Assembly: GCF_005405545.1 (NCBI RefSeq)
Contig: NZ_BJEG01000004.1
Location: forward strand, 4,946-68,945
DNA: 64,000 nt
Reading direction: 5' to 3'
DNA from: Weissella hellenica
Lineage (GTDB): Bacteria; Bacillota; Bacilli; Lactobacillales; Lactobacillaceae
Position numbers and translations under genes: made by a program. This document shows, one piece after another, positions 1-10,361 of the stretch (positions are counted from its first letter, which is position 1; each line of letters begins with the position of its first letter). A model generated the notes under the pieces. The model saw nothing but the letters and a program-made list of their open reading frames with translations. It searched no databases and had not been told where the DNA came from.

Positions 1-1
1 T

Positions 2-718
2 CGTACAACAGAAGAACAAATTATAGATGAGATGCATGATGATGGGATTACTTATCGTACATTATCCAAGAATCGTACAACTGGATCATATATAGCTGGT
101 AAAGATGGTAAGAATATTTTGTCAGCACATCAAACACAATTAAATCATAATTGGAAAAGTAAAATGGTGGGCGATACGTTGAAAGTAACGATGCCTACAC
201 CAGTTAAACTACATTACCCTAGTAAAAATGACGTCCATGCTTTGAATGATTTTATAAAGAAGGAAGATCAAGTTATTAATGGGACCCAATATAAATTGAG
301 TACTAAATTGAGTGAAATTGCACAAAAAAATAATAAATCAGCCAATAAATTATATGTTTATGTAAAAAAAGTTGGCAATGAAAAAAGAACTTTTATTACA
401 AAGCGTGCGCAAATTGTTTTTGAAGTAACGCCAAATCACGAAATTAAAGGATACGAACAAAGTTATATCAGTGATACGCAGTATCTGCGAGATGATGTCC
501 AATTAATTTCTGAAGAGCAAGCTTTGATTTCGTTATACCAGTATAATGATTTATCAAATAACAGCCAGATTACCCTTTCACAATTAGGATATGACGAAAT
601 GACGACAGTAGGTAAAGATATTATTTTTGTACCAACATGGCAATTTCTAGTGTCAAATAATAAACAAAAGGCAACGATTGTTACAGTTAATGCAATAAAT
701 GGTGCAATTATGAAATAA
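2..718 (+). CDS. walI: WalI/YycI regulatory protein, 5' end outside window
   Basis: This is the C-terminal part of a YycI-family protein. The frame is open from base 2, so the true start and the N-terminal membrane anchor lie upstream. In Firmicutes YycI is a single-pass membrane protein that works with YycH to modulate the sensor kinase WalK, which controls cell-wall metabolism. The visible part is the extracellular domain of about 235 residues, ending with the family-like segment FVPTWQFLVSNN and then NAINGAIMK. The call rests on this together with walJ and htrA immediately downstream, the usual order of the wal operon. Sequence similarity within YycI is low, so gene order carries much of the weight. 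Confidence 0.85.
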   Translation, partial: RTTEEQIIDEMHDDGITYRTLSKNRTTGSYIAGKDGKNILSAHQTQLNHNWKSKMVGDTLKVTMPTPVKLHYPSKNDVHALNDFIKKEDQVINGTQYKLSTKLSEIAQKNNKSANKLYVYVKKVGNEKRTFITKRAQIVFEVTPNHEIKGYEQSYISDTQYLRDDVQLISEEQALISLYQYNDLSNNSQITLSQLGYDEMTTVGKDIIFVPTWQFLVSNNKQKATIVTVNAINGAIMK

Positions 719-761
719 AGATTTTACAACGTGTTAAAATATAACAAGTGGTGGAATCAGA

Positions 762-810
762 AATAAAAAGCCGCTTGTTTTAGGATGACTAAAATAATCG
801 GCTTTTTATT
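762..810 (+). terminator. Two-tier hairpin between walI and walJ
   Basis: A perfect 12-bp stem (762-773 with 799-810, ending in CGGCTTTTTATT) encloses a second 6-bp stem (778-783 TTTTAG with 789-794 CTAAAA). The T-rich end resembles an intrinsic terminator. The walJ ribosome binding site (AAGGAG, 815-820) starts five bases later, so it may act as a partial terminator or mRNA-processing hairpin that lowers walJ and htrA expression. Confidence 0.7.
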
Positions 811-826
811 TGATAAGGAGTTAGGA

Positions 827-1627
827 ATGTCAAATGATTTTAAAGTATCAATGTTAGCATCTGGTAGTAAAGGTAATGTGACATACATTGAAACTCCCAG
901 ACATAAGGTACTTGTCGATGCGGGTTTATCCGGTAAAAAAATAACAGCGCTCATGTCACAAATCGGGCGTTCACTAAATGATGTTGATGCATTATTTGTG
1001 ACACACGAGCACAGTGATCATATTGCTGGTGTAGGCGTTTTGGCCCGTAAGTATGGTATGGATGTTTATGCTAATCAAAAAACGTGGCAGGCGATGGCTG
1101 GTAAAATTGGTAAAATCAATACTGACCAAGTCCAGTTATTTGAACCAGGTCAAACCAAGCTGATGGACGATTTAGACATTGAAAGTTTTGGTGTTTCACA
1201 TGATGCAGCTGATCCACAGTTTTATGCCTTTCATCATGATAATAAGACTTTTGCTATGTTGACGGACACGGGTTATGTAAATGATCGTATTGTGGGTACA
1301 TTAAAAAATGCAGATGCAATTTTGATGGAGGCTAATCATGATTATGAAATGTTACGTATGGGCAGTTACGCCTGGCCACTAAAACAACGTATTTTGGGTG
1401 ATCAAGGACATCTATCTAATGAAGATGGTGCGTTGGCGCTAACCCAAATACTAGGGAATCGTACAAAACAAGTTTATTTAGGTCACTTGAGTCAAGAAAA
1501 CAATCAAAAACCGTTGGCTCATTTGACTGTACAATCAGTTTTGTCAGAACATGATTTTGGGGTAGATCATGATTTTAACTTGTTAGATACAGATCCAGAT
1601 GTTGCGACGCGATTGATTCAAATATAA
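827..1627 (+). CDS. walJ: WalJ/YycJ (VicX) metallo-beta-lactamase-fold hydrolase
   Basis: A 266-residue protein of the YycJ/VicX family, cytoplasmic MBL-fold hydrolases encoded with the WalKR two-component system and linked to cell division and DNA metabolism. The metal-binding signature THEHSDH is at residues 59-65 (H60, H62, D64, H65). The N-terminal strand MLASGSKGN and the later LTDTGY and EANHDY segments are typical of the family. I chose the ATG at 827 because AAGGAG lies seven bases upstream. An in-frame ATG at 785 lies inside the preceding hairpin and would add 14 unlikely residues. Its place between walI and htrA is the standard one. Confidence 0.93.
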   Translation: MSNDFKVSMLASGSKGNVTYIETPRHKVLVDAGLSGKKITALMSQIGRSLNDVDALFVTHEHSDHIAGVGVLARKYGMDVYANQKTWQAMAGKIGKINTDQVQLFEPGQTKLMDDLDIESFGVSHDAADPQFYAFHHDNKTFAMLTDTGYVNDRIVGTLKNADAILMEANHDYEMLRMGSYAWPLKQRILGDQGHLSNEDGALALTQILGNRTKQVYLGHLSQENNQKPLAHLTVQSVLSEHDFGVDHDFNLLDTDPDVATRLIQI

Positions 1628-1727
1628 ATAGGGGGTTAAGGCGATTTAAAGGGAATCAGCTTAAAGTAACAGATAATGTTAGTTGTGATAAATAAATGAT
1701 TAAATGAATAAGATATGGGGCATAGAT

Positions 1728-2945
1728 ATGAAATTATCTTCGGGAACAAAAATTGTTGTCATGAGTGTTGTTGCTGGTCTAATTGGTGGCGGTGTTGCTG
1801 CAGGTGGCGTTGTTCACTTCACGCAAGGGGATCAGGCAGCAAACGTGACTACTGCAAAAAGTAATGCAGTTAAAGTTAGTGAAAATAATGTAAAGGGAAA
1901 GTCTAGCGCAACTAAAGCGTTTAAAAACGTTTCTGGTGCAGTTGTGTCTGTTATTAATTTGCAAAAGCAACAATCATTGCAATCTGATTTTTTTGGGGAT
2001 CAAACACAAAATCGTGATAGTGATTCGTCAGATTTACAAACAGCTTCAGAAGGATCAGGAGTTGTTTATAAAAAGAGCAACAATACGGCATATATTGTGA
2101 CAAATAATCACGTGGTGGCGGGCTCGAATGCGATTCAAGTGCTACTAAGTGATGGGACAAAATTAACTGCAAAATTAGTGGGAACTGACGAACAAACTGA
2201 TTTGGCAGTTTTGAAGGTGAAAGCTGATAAAATTAGTGAAGTTGCTAATTTTTCTGATTCAAGTAAAGTTGAAGCAGGTCAATCAGTATTAGCTATTGGA
2301 TCGCCATTAGGCTCGGATTATGCCACTTCTGTAACGGAAGGTATTATTTCAGCAACGAAGCGTCAAGTTGATGCAACTGATGAATCAGGGAATTCCCTTG
2401 GTAAAGCAAATGTTTTGCAAACCGATGCGGCTATTAATCCAGGTAATTCTGGTGGGCCGCTGGTTAATCTAGCTGGCCAAGTTGTTGGTATTAATTCCAT
2501 GAAATTGGCATCATCTGAAGATGGTACATCAGTTGAAGGAATGGGATTTGCAATTCCTTCAAATACAGTGGTTTCCATTATTAATGGTTTGGAAAAGGAT
2601 GGTAAAATTGAACGACCAGCCTTGGGTGTCTCGATGGTTGATTTGAGCAATGTATCAGCTAGCGACCAAAGAGAGGTGTTACGTTTACCAGATAGTGTTT
2701 CTGATGGTGTCATTATTGTTGAGGCGCAAGAGGATTCTCCAGCAGCAAAGGCTGGATTGGAACGGTATGATGTGATTACGAAAATTGCCGATACAAAGGT
2801 TAGCGATTCGGGTGAATTACGTGATGCGCTTTATAAACATAAGGTTGGCGATTCTGTTAAAATTACGTACTATCACAAGGGACAAGAAAAGACTGTCACA
2901 GTTAAATTAGATAAAACAACAAGTTCTTTAAATAATGCACAATAA
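1728..2945 (+). CDS. htrA: HtrA/DegP-like membrane-anchored serine protease
   Basis: Surface quality-control protease of about 405 residues that degrades misfolded exported proteins. Residues 8-30 form an N-terminal hydrophobic segment that anchors or exports it. A low-complexity linker follows, then the trypsin-like domain with catalytic His128 (TNNHVVAG), Asp158 (QTDLAVLKV) and Ser241 (GNSGGPLVN). One PDZ domain covers about residues 300-395 (PAAKAGLERYDVI). I prefer the ATG at 1728. An in-frame ATG at 1704 adds eight residues ahead of the membrane segment; neither has a strong ribosome binding site. It ends the wal operon. The rlmH gene that often follows in relatives is absent here. Confidence 0.95.
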   Translation: MKLSSGTKIVVMSVVAGLIGGGVAAGGVVHFTQGDQAANVTTAKSNAVKVSENNVKGKSSATKAFKNVSGAVVSVINLQKQQSLQSDFFGDQTQNRDSDSSDLQTASEGSGVVYKKSNNTAYIVTNNHVVAGSNAIQVLLSDGTKLTAKLVGTDEQTDLAVLKVKADKISEVANFSDSSKVEAGQSVLAIGSPLGSDYATSVTEGIISATKRQVDATDESGNSLGKANVLQTDAAINPGNSGGPLVNLAGQVVGINSMKLASSEDGTSVEGMGFAIPSNTVVSIINGLEKDGKIERPALGVSMVDLSNVSASDQREVLRLPDSVSDGVIIVEAQEDSPAAKAGLERYDVITKIADTKVSDSGELRDALYKHKVGDSVKITYYHKGQEKTVTVKLDKTTSSLNNAQ

Positions 2946-2953
2946 AAATGACG

Positions 2954-2986
2954 AGAAAGTACACTTCGAGTATACTTTCTTTTTTG
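2954..2986 (+). terminator. Terminator after htrA
   Basis: The 8-bp stem AGAAAGTA/TACTTTCT (2954-2961 with 2973-2980) is followed by a T-tract. It closes the wal operon. Confidence 0.9.
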
Positions 2987-3048
2987 TTTTTAAAACGAAA
3001 GAATTATGAAACTTTTTTGTAACTTTGATTGTATATATTATATATATT

Positions 3049-3196
3049 CACTTTTGTTAGTGGAATTCATTACTCCCCAAAGTATATGAAATTACATAGT
3101 TCCCCAAACTATGTATCCCCCCCTTCGCTGGTTGCGATAGTAGCCGGCGGTGGACCATCGTTGCGTTCCCCCTCTTGCACGATGGTCTTTTTTTTA
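3049..3196 (+). ncRNA. Candidate trans-acting small RNA with C-rich hairpin loops
   Basis: An intergenic unit of about 145 bases with no plausible ORF. It shows hairpin 1 (TACT/AGTA around CCCCAA, 3071-3084), hairpin 2 (ACATAGT 3094-3100 with ACTATGT 3108-3114, loop TCCCCAA), a single-stranded run of seven C at 3117-3123, and a terminator (GACCATCG 3153-3160 with CGATGGTC 3180-3187, then T8). The terminator loop GTTCCCCCTCTT is also C-rich. Four exposed CCCC motifs that could pair with Shine-Dalgarno sequences are the hallmark of Firmicute regulators such as RsaE/RoxS, LhrC and the streptococcal csRNAs; I see no direct sequence homology to them. An AT-rich promoter-like stretch lies at about 3013-3048 but cannot be pinned, so the 5' end is approximate. 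Confidence 0.65.
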
Positions 3197-3200
3197 TCTA

Positions 3201-3256
3201 AAAAACCGTTTACAAAAGAATTGACAAGTGTCAATCTATTTTTGTAAACGGTTTTT
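3201..3256. terminator. Bidirectional terminator, 17-bp stem
   Basis: Positions 3201-3217 and 3240-3256 form a perfect 17-bp inverted repeat with A and T runs at its ends. It encloses a second perfect stem (ATTGACA 3220-3226 with TGTCAAT 3229-3235). It ends the leftward DUF1934 gene and insulates the small RNA. Confidence 0.9.
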
Positions 3257-3262
3257 GTTTTA

Positions 3263-3706
3263 TTATTTAGCTTTTGCTATTGCTAGATTTAAGGTATAAG
3301 TACCAATGATGCTATCATTATTAAGTAATGAATAAGTGATTGCTAGTTTACCGTAAGGGTGTTCAGCAGTGATTTGATTAACAAATGTATCGGTACGAAC
3401 TGCTATTGGGATATTTCCCTGAGTAGTAACGTACTGCGTTTGAAAGGTTTTATTTGGTGCGAAATGCAGCTGCATGTCAGTGAAGTCATTGTGGCGATGT
3501 AATAAAATATCATCAATTTTTGATATTTTAAATGTAACAGGTGTCTCAAGATCTTGTTGTCGCTCTGTGTAACGAATATATAATGCGTTTTGAGTAAGTG
3601 TTAAAATACCTTCTTCTTCAAATGAGAATTCTTCACGACTGTTATCTTGGGTGATTTGTGTGGTGAGGGTGACGACTGTTGGCCAACTTTTTCGTGTTGT
3701 TTGCAT
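3263..3706 (-). CDS. DUF1934 (YwiB-like) beta-barrel protein
   Basis: A 147-residue protein matching the DUF1934/YwiB family in length and composition. These are small cytoplasmic proteins with a lipocalin-like barrel and no assigned biochemical role. The alternating strand pattern (GILTLTQNALYIRYTE, then FNL-type strands ending IGTYTLNLAIAKAK) fits. There is no signal peptide or membrane segment. AAGGAG sits seven bases before the ATG on the minus strand. It is a single-gene unit facing leftward into the bidirectional terminator. The family call is from pattern recognition. Confidence 0.8.
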   Translation of the reverse strand: MQTTRKSWPTVVTLTTQITQDNSREEFSFEEEGILTLTQNALYIRYTERQQDLETPVTFKISKIDDILLHRHNDFTDMQLHFAPNKTFQTQYVTTQGNIPIAVRTDTFVNQITAEHPYGKLAITYSLLNNDSIIGTYTLNLAIAKAK

Positions 3707-3810
3707 GTTAAACTCCTTATAATTAAAGATTGCTTCAGTTTATTATACCGTGTTCAATAAGGTATAATATAGTGAAATAGGTATTATTCGTCAGAATTAG
3801 AAAGGATATC

Positions 3811-5175
3811 ATGGCACAATTTATTAAAACAGGTTCGGAAAAAGTTTTTAGGGATCCTGTGTTAAATTCAATACGAGTAAAAGATCAAGTTATTCTCGAT
3901 CTTATTGGAACGTCAGAATTTCAGCGGCTACGTCGTATTAAACAACTAGGTGTTGCTAGTGCAGTTTTTCATGGTGCTGAACATTCTAGATTTTCACACT
4001 CCTTGGGCGTCTATGAAATTGCACGTCGGTTTGCAAATCATTTGGCGCAATTTCATCCTTCGCAAGAGGCAGGGGATGGCCTATGGGATGTTAATGAACA
4101 GTTGGTATTATTATGTGCAGCGTTACTACATGATGTTGGTCACGGTCCGTATTCTCATACTTTCGAACATATTTTTAATACTGATCATGAAGCTTATACG
4201 CAATCAATTATTTTGTCACCCGATACTGAAATTCATCAGGTGTTGGTAAAAGTAAGTCCAGATTTCCCACAAAAAGTTGCGAGTGTTATTGCCAAAACAT
4301 ACCCAAATCCACAGGTTGTCCAGTTAATTTCTAGTCAAATTGATGCTGATCGCATGGATTATTTATTACGTGATGCTTATTATTCTGGTGCTACATATGG
4401 ACAGTTTGATTTATCACGTATTATTCATATGATGCGCCCGTATGCAGGTGGGATTGCCTTTGATGATAAAGGATCGTATGCTATTGAGGACTATGTTGTG
4501 TCACGGTACCAAATGTATGTTCAAGTTTATTTCCACCCAGTATCACGTTCATTTGAAGTTGTATTGCAGCATTTACTAGAGCGAGCTAAGTTTATATATG
4601 ATGAAAGTAAACGCGATTCTCGCGTTAATATCAACTTCATTTCGCCAACTTTACGCCCGCTTTTTGCGGGGAATTTAACCTTGCAACAGTATTTGATGCT
4701 AGATGATGCTGTGATGATAGCTGATATTAGCACTTGGCGGCATGCTGAAGATCCCATTTTAAGGGATTTAGCGACACGCTTTATTGATCGTAAACCATTA
4801 AAATCAATTGTGATTACAGATGAAACACGAGATTTATTGCCAACCATCAAACAGTTGATTGATTCAGCTGGATTTGATGCACGGTATTATACTGCTGAAA
4901 ATGATAGCTTTGATTTGCCGTATGATGCTTACGATCCCAAAGTCAAAAAACCACGTACCCAAATTGAATTAATGCAGTTAGATGGTTCATTGATTGAATT
5001 ATCAACGCAAAGTGCTTTGGTAGAAGCGATGACGGGGCGCGTATTTGGTAATGCTCGCTTTTTCTTTCCGCGTGAAATGTTGGTACAACATGCCGTGGAT
5101 GATATTATGGCGCCGATTTATGCAGATTTTCAAAGGTATGTGCATAACGAAACGCTGGTTGCACCAAAATTATAG
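3811..5175 (+). CDS. HD-domain phosphohydrolase (YwfO-like)
   Basis: A 454-residue protein of the HD superfamily, related to dGTP triphosphohydrolases and B. subtilis YwfO. These metal-dependent enzymes remove phosphates from nucleotides, and the exact substrate cannot be read from sequence. The motifs run in order: GAEHSRFSHSLGVYEIARR (His63 metal ligand), LLHDVGHGPYSHTFEH (His107-Asp108, the HD pair) and IDADRMDYLLRDAYYSG, a typical third signature. The start has AAAGGA upstream. It is followed 27 bases later by the Cof-type phosphatase, so the two are probably co-transcribed. Confidence 0.9.
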   Translation: MAQFIKTGSEKVFRDPVLNSIRVKDQVILDLIGTSEFQRLRRIKQLGVASAVFHGAEHSRFSHSLGVYEIARRFANHLAQFHPSQEAGDGLWDVNEQLVLLCAALLHDVGHGPYSHTFEHIFNTDHEAYTQSIILSPDTEIHQVLVKVSPDFPQKVASVIAKTYPNPQVVQLISSQIDADRMDYLLRDAYYSGATYGQFDLSRIIHMMRPYAGGIAFDDKGSYAIEDYVVSRYQMYVQVYFHPVSRSFEVVLQHLLERAKFIYDESKRDSRVNINFISPTLRPLFAGNLTLQQYLMLDDAVMIADISTWRHAEDPILRDLATRFIDRKPLKSIVITDETRDLLPTIKQLIDSAGFDARYYTAENDSFDLPYDAYDPKVKKPRTQIELMQLDGSLIELSTQSALVEAMTGRVFGNARFFFPREMLVQHAVDDIMAPIYADFQRYVHNETLVAPKL

Positions 5176-5202
5176 AGTAAATGAGTAGGGGATATTATTA
5201 AA

Positions 5203-6039
5203 ATGGGAATTGAATTAATTACAATTGACATTGATGACACATTGGTGAATTCAAATAAAAAAATTACACCACGTGTAAAAAAAGCGTTACAGGATGCGAC
5301 TGAGCAAGGGGCTAAAGTCGTGTTAGCAACGGGGCGCCCATTATCTGGTGTCAAAGATTATTTAGTAGAATTAGGATTGGATGATAAAACAGACCAATTT
5401 GCGATTACATACAATGGTAGTGTTGTACAAACGACAGCTGGCGAACAATTGGGTGGTCATGAATTATCATTAGTAGATTTCAAAAAATTTAAGGCTATTG
5501 CTGATGAATTCGGTGCGTATTTTCAAATTGAATCGTTAGATTATGCCATTACTGCCAATACGTTGATTAATCGTTATGCAAATGGTGAAAACGATATGGT
5601 ACAAATGCCGTTACGAATTAAGGCAGTTAATGACATGTCGACTGATGAGCACTATGTCAAATTTATGTTTATTGATGAAACAGATATAATCGACAAATTA
5701 GTCGCTAATATGCCAAAAGAGTTGCAAGAAAATTATTATATTGTGCAATCGACACCTAATTTCTTAGAGGTAATGCACAAGGAATCAACAAAGGGTAATG
5801 GTTTAGCAATTTTGGCAGATAAATTAGGCATTGATTTATCAAAGACGATGGCTTTAGGTGATCAACATAATGATTTAACGATGATTCAACAAGCCGGTTT
5901 GGGTATTGCAATGGCAAATGCAGTTGATGAAATTAAAGAGAATGCTAAATATATAACAGCTTCGCAAAATGAAGATGGTGTTGGTTTGGCTGTAGAAAAG
6001 TGGGTTTTAGGTAAAAGTGTTCCTGAGTTAGAAAATTAA
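5203..6039 (+). CDS. Cof-type HAD sugar/nucleotide phosphatase
   Basis: A 278-residue class IIB HAD hydrolase of the Cof/YidA group, which dephosphorylates small phosphorylated metabolites. Motif I is TIDIDDTLVNS (Asp9 nucleophile, Asp11), motif II ATGRPLSG, motif III the Lys in HKESTKGNG, and motif IV GDQHNDLTMI near residue 230. The cap domain lies between motifs II and III. AGTAGGGGATA upstream of the ATG is a GGGG-type ribosome binding site. The true substrate is not predictable from sequence. Confidence 0.93.
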   Translation: MGIELITIDIDDTLVNSNKKITPRVKKALQDATEQGAKVVLATGRPLSGVKDYLVELGLDDKTDQFAITYNGSVVQTTAGEQLGGHELSLVDFKKFKAIADEFGAYFQIESLDYAITANTLINRYANGENDMVQMPLRIKAVNDMSTDEHYVKFMFIDETDIIDKLVANMPKELQENYYIVQSTPNFLEVMHKESTKGNGLAILADKLGIDLSKTMALGDQHNDLTMIQQAGLGIAMANAVDEIKENAKYITASQNEDGVGLAVEKWVLGKSVPELEN

Positions 6040-6118
6040 AGTGAAAAAGATTTGCTGAAAAGCTAGAAATATTGTAGTATTAGACATTGAGTAAGATTGC
6101 GAAAGGACGTGCAGTGAT

Positions 6119-6724
6119 TTGGCATTAACACAATTTGACGGCCAAAATAAGGATGAGCTTTCAATGATTGAAGTTGCTCGTGCAATTTTGTCGGACCGTA
6201 ATGAAACCATGGGATTTAATGATTTGCTGAATGAAGTACAATCATTCACAGGTAAGTCGGATGAAGAGATTCGTGCGCGCTTATCACAATTTTATACTGA
6301 TTTGAATATTGACGGTTCATTTATTTCATTGGGTGATACGATGTGGGGATTGCGTTCGTGGTACCCAATTGATTCAATTGATGAGGCCGTTCATTTGGAT
6401 CTAGAAGAAGAAGTTGAAGGCAAGCCAAAGAAGAAGAAGCGTAAGAAGATTAACGCCTTCTTGGCAGATGCTGACGATGATGATGACGTTATTGATTATA
6501 ATAATGATGATCCTGAAGACGATGATTTTGATGTAGATGCGACTGATGATGAAGTGGCAGATGCAGCAGATGAAGACGATATCGATGAGGACGATACTGA
6601 TGAAGACGACAGTTCAGATGATGATTTTGGTCATGATGAAGTTGCCGGCGGCATTGGTGATGAAATTAGCGGTATTAAGACGGATGTCGATGATGATTAT
6701 GGTTCAGGAGATATTGAACATTAA
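6119..6724 (+). CDS. rpoE: RNA polymerase delta subunit
   Basis: A 201-residue delta factor, a Firmicute-specific RNA polymerase subunit that increases promoter selectivity and enzyme recycling. The N-terminal HARE-type domain covers residues 1-90 ([20 protein letters not shown], then [12 protein letters not shown]). A short basic patch KPKKKKRKK at about 102 precedes a disordered tail made almost entirely of Asp and Glu, a defining feature. Translation starts at TTG, supported by AAAGGA about 11 bases upstream and the conserved N-terminus; no in-frame ATG fits. The gene precedes pyrG, the usual order in Firmicutes. Confidence 0.95.
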   Translation: MALTQFDGQNKDELSMIEVARAILSDRNETMGFNDLLNEVQSFTGKSDEEIRARLSQFYTDLNIDGSFISLGDTMWGLRSWYPIDSIDEAVHLDLEEEVEGKPKKKKRKKINAFLADADDDDDVIDYNNDDPEDDDFDVDATDDEVADAADEDDIDEDDTDEDDSSDDDFGHDEVAGGIGDEISGIKTDVDDDYGSGDIEH

Positions 6725-6756
6725 TTAATCGATTGAAGTTATCTTTGGTTAACCGC

Positions 6757-6799
6757 TTGACAGTTATGTAATTCTAATGTATAGTTAAATTCCGGGCTC
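6757..6799 (+). promoter_or_regulatory. pyrG promoter with GGGC start (reiterative-transcription type)
   Basis: TTGACA (6757-6762), a 17-base spacer and TATAGT (6780-6785) form a near-consensus sigma-A promoter. Eight bases later the sequence is GGGCTC (6794-6799). Firmicute pyrG transcripts begin GGGC; when CTP is scarce, polymerase stutters and adds extra G residues. The match in sequence and spacing is direct. Confidence 0.88.
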
Positions 6800-6836
6800 T
6801 TGTATTAATATACAAGGCGTAATCAAAGTTGATTAA

Positions 6837-8522
<1,686 letters not shown>

Positions 8523-8534
8523 TTAAATTATATA

Positions 8535-8573
8535 AAAAAAGGGTTGATAATTTGAAATTATCAACCCTTTTTT
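8535..8573. terminator. Terminator after pyrG
   Basis: A perfect 17-bp stem (8535-8551 with 8557-8573) with an A-run on one side and a T-run on the other. Confidence 0.92.
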
Positions 8574-8666
8574 AGGTTATTATAGTGTTCAGTTGTTATA
8601 AAGAAATATATAGTTATTTTTCGAAAATTTTGTATTATTTTAAGGATGTTTAATAACGACATGTTG

Positions 8667-8820
8667 TTGTAATTTAAATGTAACTACTGTAAAATTGACT
8701 GAGTATATTATTCATGATGATATGGGATCATTATCGTTTGGCGATAGTCATGCGAAGTAAAATAACAAAAATTTTGAATGAATGGACCTTGATTAAGGAT
8801 GATAGAGTTTTAACTCTAAA
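8667..8820 (+). promoter_or_regulatory. murA promoter and leader (in the 310-base gap 8523-8832)
   Basis: TTGTAA (8667-8672), a 17-base spacer and TAAAAT (8690-8695) make a plausible sigma-A promoter about 130 bases before murA. The leader contains a perfect hairpin TAGAGTTTTAACTCTA (8803-8818) ending just before AAAAGGA. Whether it regulates is unknown. I see no other feature in this gap beyond the pyrG terminator. Confidence 0.5.
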
Positions 8821-8832
8821 AGGATTAATAAA

Positions 8833-10095
8833 ATGAAGAAGTTGATTATCCATGGTGGACGGCGGCTCAGTGGTGAAGTAACCATTGGGGGGGCTAAAAA
8901 TTCGACTGTCGCGTTAATTCCAGCAGCTATTTTGGCTGAGACACCGGTGAAATTCGACAGTGTACCCGATATTTTAGATGTTTATAATTTGCAAGCTATT
9001 TTAAGTTCAATGAACGTTAATTCAACGTTTAAGGGTGGCGAGTTGATGATTGATCCAACAGCAATTGTTGAATCAGAATTACCATCAACAGCCATTAAGT
9101 CTTTGCGTGCATCTTATTATTTTATGGGATCTTTGTTGGGACGCTTTGGTCGCGCAACAGTGACTTTCCCAGGTGGAGATAATATTGGGCCACGTCCAAT
9201 TGACCAACATATTAAAGGATTTGAAGCCTTAGGTGCAACTGTTTATGAAGAAAATGATACAGTTTATATTAATGCTGAAAACGGTTTGAAAGCTGCTCGT
9301 ATCTTTTTGGATGTTGTTTCAGTAGGCGCCACAATGAATATTATTATGGCTGCTGTGCATGCTGAAGGCACGACAATTTTAGAAAACGCTGCCCGTGAAC
9401 CAGAAATTATTGATTTAGCAACATTTTTGAACAATATGGGTGCCCAAATTCGGGGTGCAGGAACTGATGTTATCCGTATTACTGGTGTTTCACGTTTAGA
9501 ATCTAAAAATACGCATACAATTATTCCTGATCGTATTGAAGCAGGAACGTATCTTGCTTTGGCTGCTGCGCAAGGAGATGGTGTTTTAGTTAAAAATGTG
9601 ATTCCAGAGCATTTGGAATCATTTACAGCTAAGTTACTTGAAATGGGTGTCAAGTTAGATGTTCGCGAGGATAGTATTTACGTACCCAAGTCAGTTGACT
9701 TACAGCCTATTCAGATAAAAACGGCACCATTCCCTGGCTTTGCAACAGATTTGCAACAACCAGTGACGCCATTACTAACATTAGCAAATGGTGAAAGTGT
9801 TGTGCATGAAACAATCTATCCAGAGCGTACACGTCATGTACCAGAGTTACAAAAACTTGGGATGGTAGTTTCAAATCCCGAACACGGTAAAATGGTAGTC
9901 GCTCAGTGTAGTGATTTCCATGGCGCGCGTGTTTCAGCTGCTGAAATCCGTGCCGGTGCGGCACTGGTCTCAGCTGGATTGATGGCTGATGGTGTAACAG
10001 AAGTGATCAATGCAGAACACGTATTACGTGGTTATGATCGCATTGTTTATAAGTTAACAATGTTGAACGCTGATATTGAAATTGCTGAAGAATAA
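8833..10095 (+). CDS. murA: UDP-N-acetylglucosamine 1-carboxyvinyltransferase, Asp-type
   Basis: A 420-residue MurA, first committed step of peptidoglycan synthesis: transfer of enolpyruvate from PEP to UDP-GlcNAc. [12 protein letters not shown] (residues 19-30) includes the conserved Lys-Asn pair, and [15 protein letters not shown] is standard. The residue equal to E. coli Cys115, the target of fosfomycin, is Asp116 here: the codon is GAT in [12 protein letters not shown]. Asp at this position is known from M. tuberculosis and Chlamydia MurA and makes the enzyme naturally fosfomycin-insensitive. AAAAGGA precedes the ATG. A second murA elsewhere in the genome cannot be excluded. Confidence 0.96.
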   Translation: MKKLIIHGGRRLSGEVTIGGAKNSTVALIPAAILAETPVKFDSVPDILDVYNLQAILSSMNVNSTFKGGELMIDPTAIVESELPSTAIKSLRASYYFMGSLLGRFGRATVTFPGGDNIGPRPIDQHIKGFEALGATVYEENDTVYINAENGLKAARIFLDVVSVGATMNIIMAAVHAEGTTILENAAREPEIIDLATFLNNMGAQIRGAGTDVIRITGVSRLESKNTHTIIPDRIEAGTYLALAAAQGDGVLVKNVIPEHLESFTAKLLEMGVKLDVREDSIYVPKSVDLQPIQIKTAPFPGFATDLQQPVTPLLTLANGESVVHETIYPERTRHVPELQKLGMVVSNPEHGKMVVAQCSDFHGARVSAAEIRAGAALVSAGLMADGVTEVINAEHVLRGYDRIVYKLTMLNADIEIAEE

Positions 10096-10100
10096 TTATT

Positions 10101-10159
10101 AAAATGTAAAAGTCGAACAGTCATGAAAGCGGACTCATTTTGATTTTTACATTTTTTTT
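10101..10159 (+). terminator. Terminator after murA
   Basis: AAAATGTAAAA (10101-10111) pairs with TTTTACATTTT (10145-10155), followed by further T residues. The loop is long, with an inner AGTC/GACT pairing. Confidence 0.75.
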
Positions 10160-10251
10160 GAGTGATTAGGCAAAAAAAAGATGTAAATGGTTGCTAATTA
10201 CTGATTATAAGGATAAACTAGATAAGTTACAAAAATTAGCGGACGATTACT

Positions 10252-10297
10252 AAAAACAGACGCAGTAGGGACGCCGGATTGTGTCTAGTCTGTTTTT
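10252..10297 (+). terminator. Terminator-like hairpin in the cshA leader
   Basis: AAAAACAGAC (10252-10261) pairs with GTCTGTTTTT (10288-10297). The loop holds a further AGAC/GTCT pairing and a GC-rich core. It lies 65 bases upstream of cshA. GCTAAT (10193-10198) and ATTAGC (10235-10240) could form an alternative upstream stem. It may be an attenuator for cshA or the end of a short RNA. Confidence 0.55.
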
Positions 10298-10361
10298 ATG
10301 TTGATAAGTTCAAGACAATTAGAGAACGTTTGTTGCGGCAATCGTTACTGGAGGAAAAATT

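Noticed and set aside
3029-3247. A 72-codon frame starting TTG
   Set aside because: It runs straight through the hairpins and terminator of the small RNA, has no ribosome site and a composition unlike a protein.
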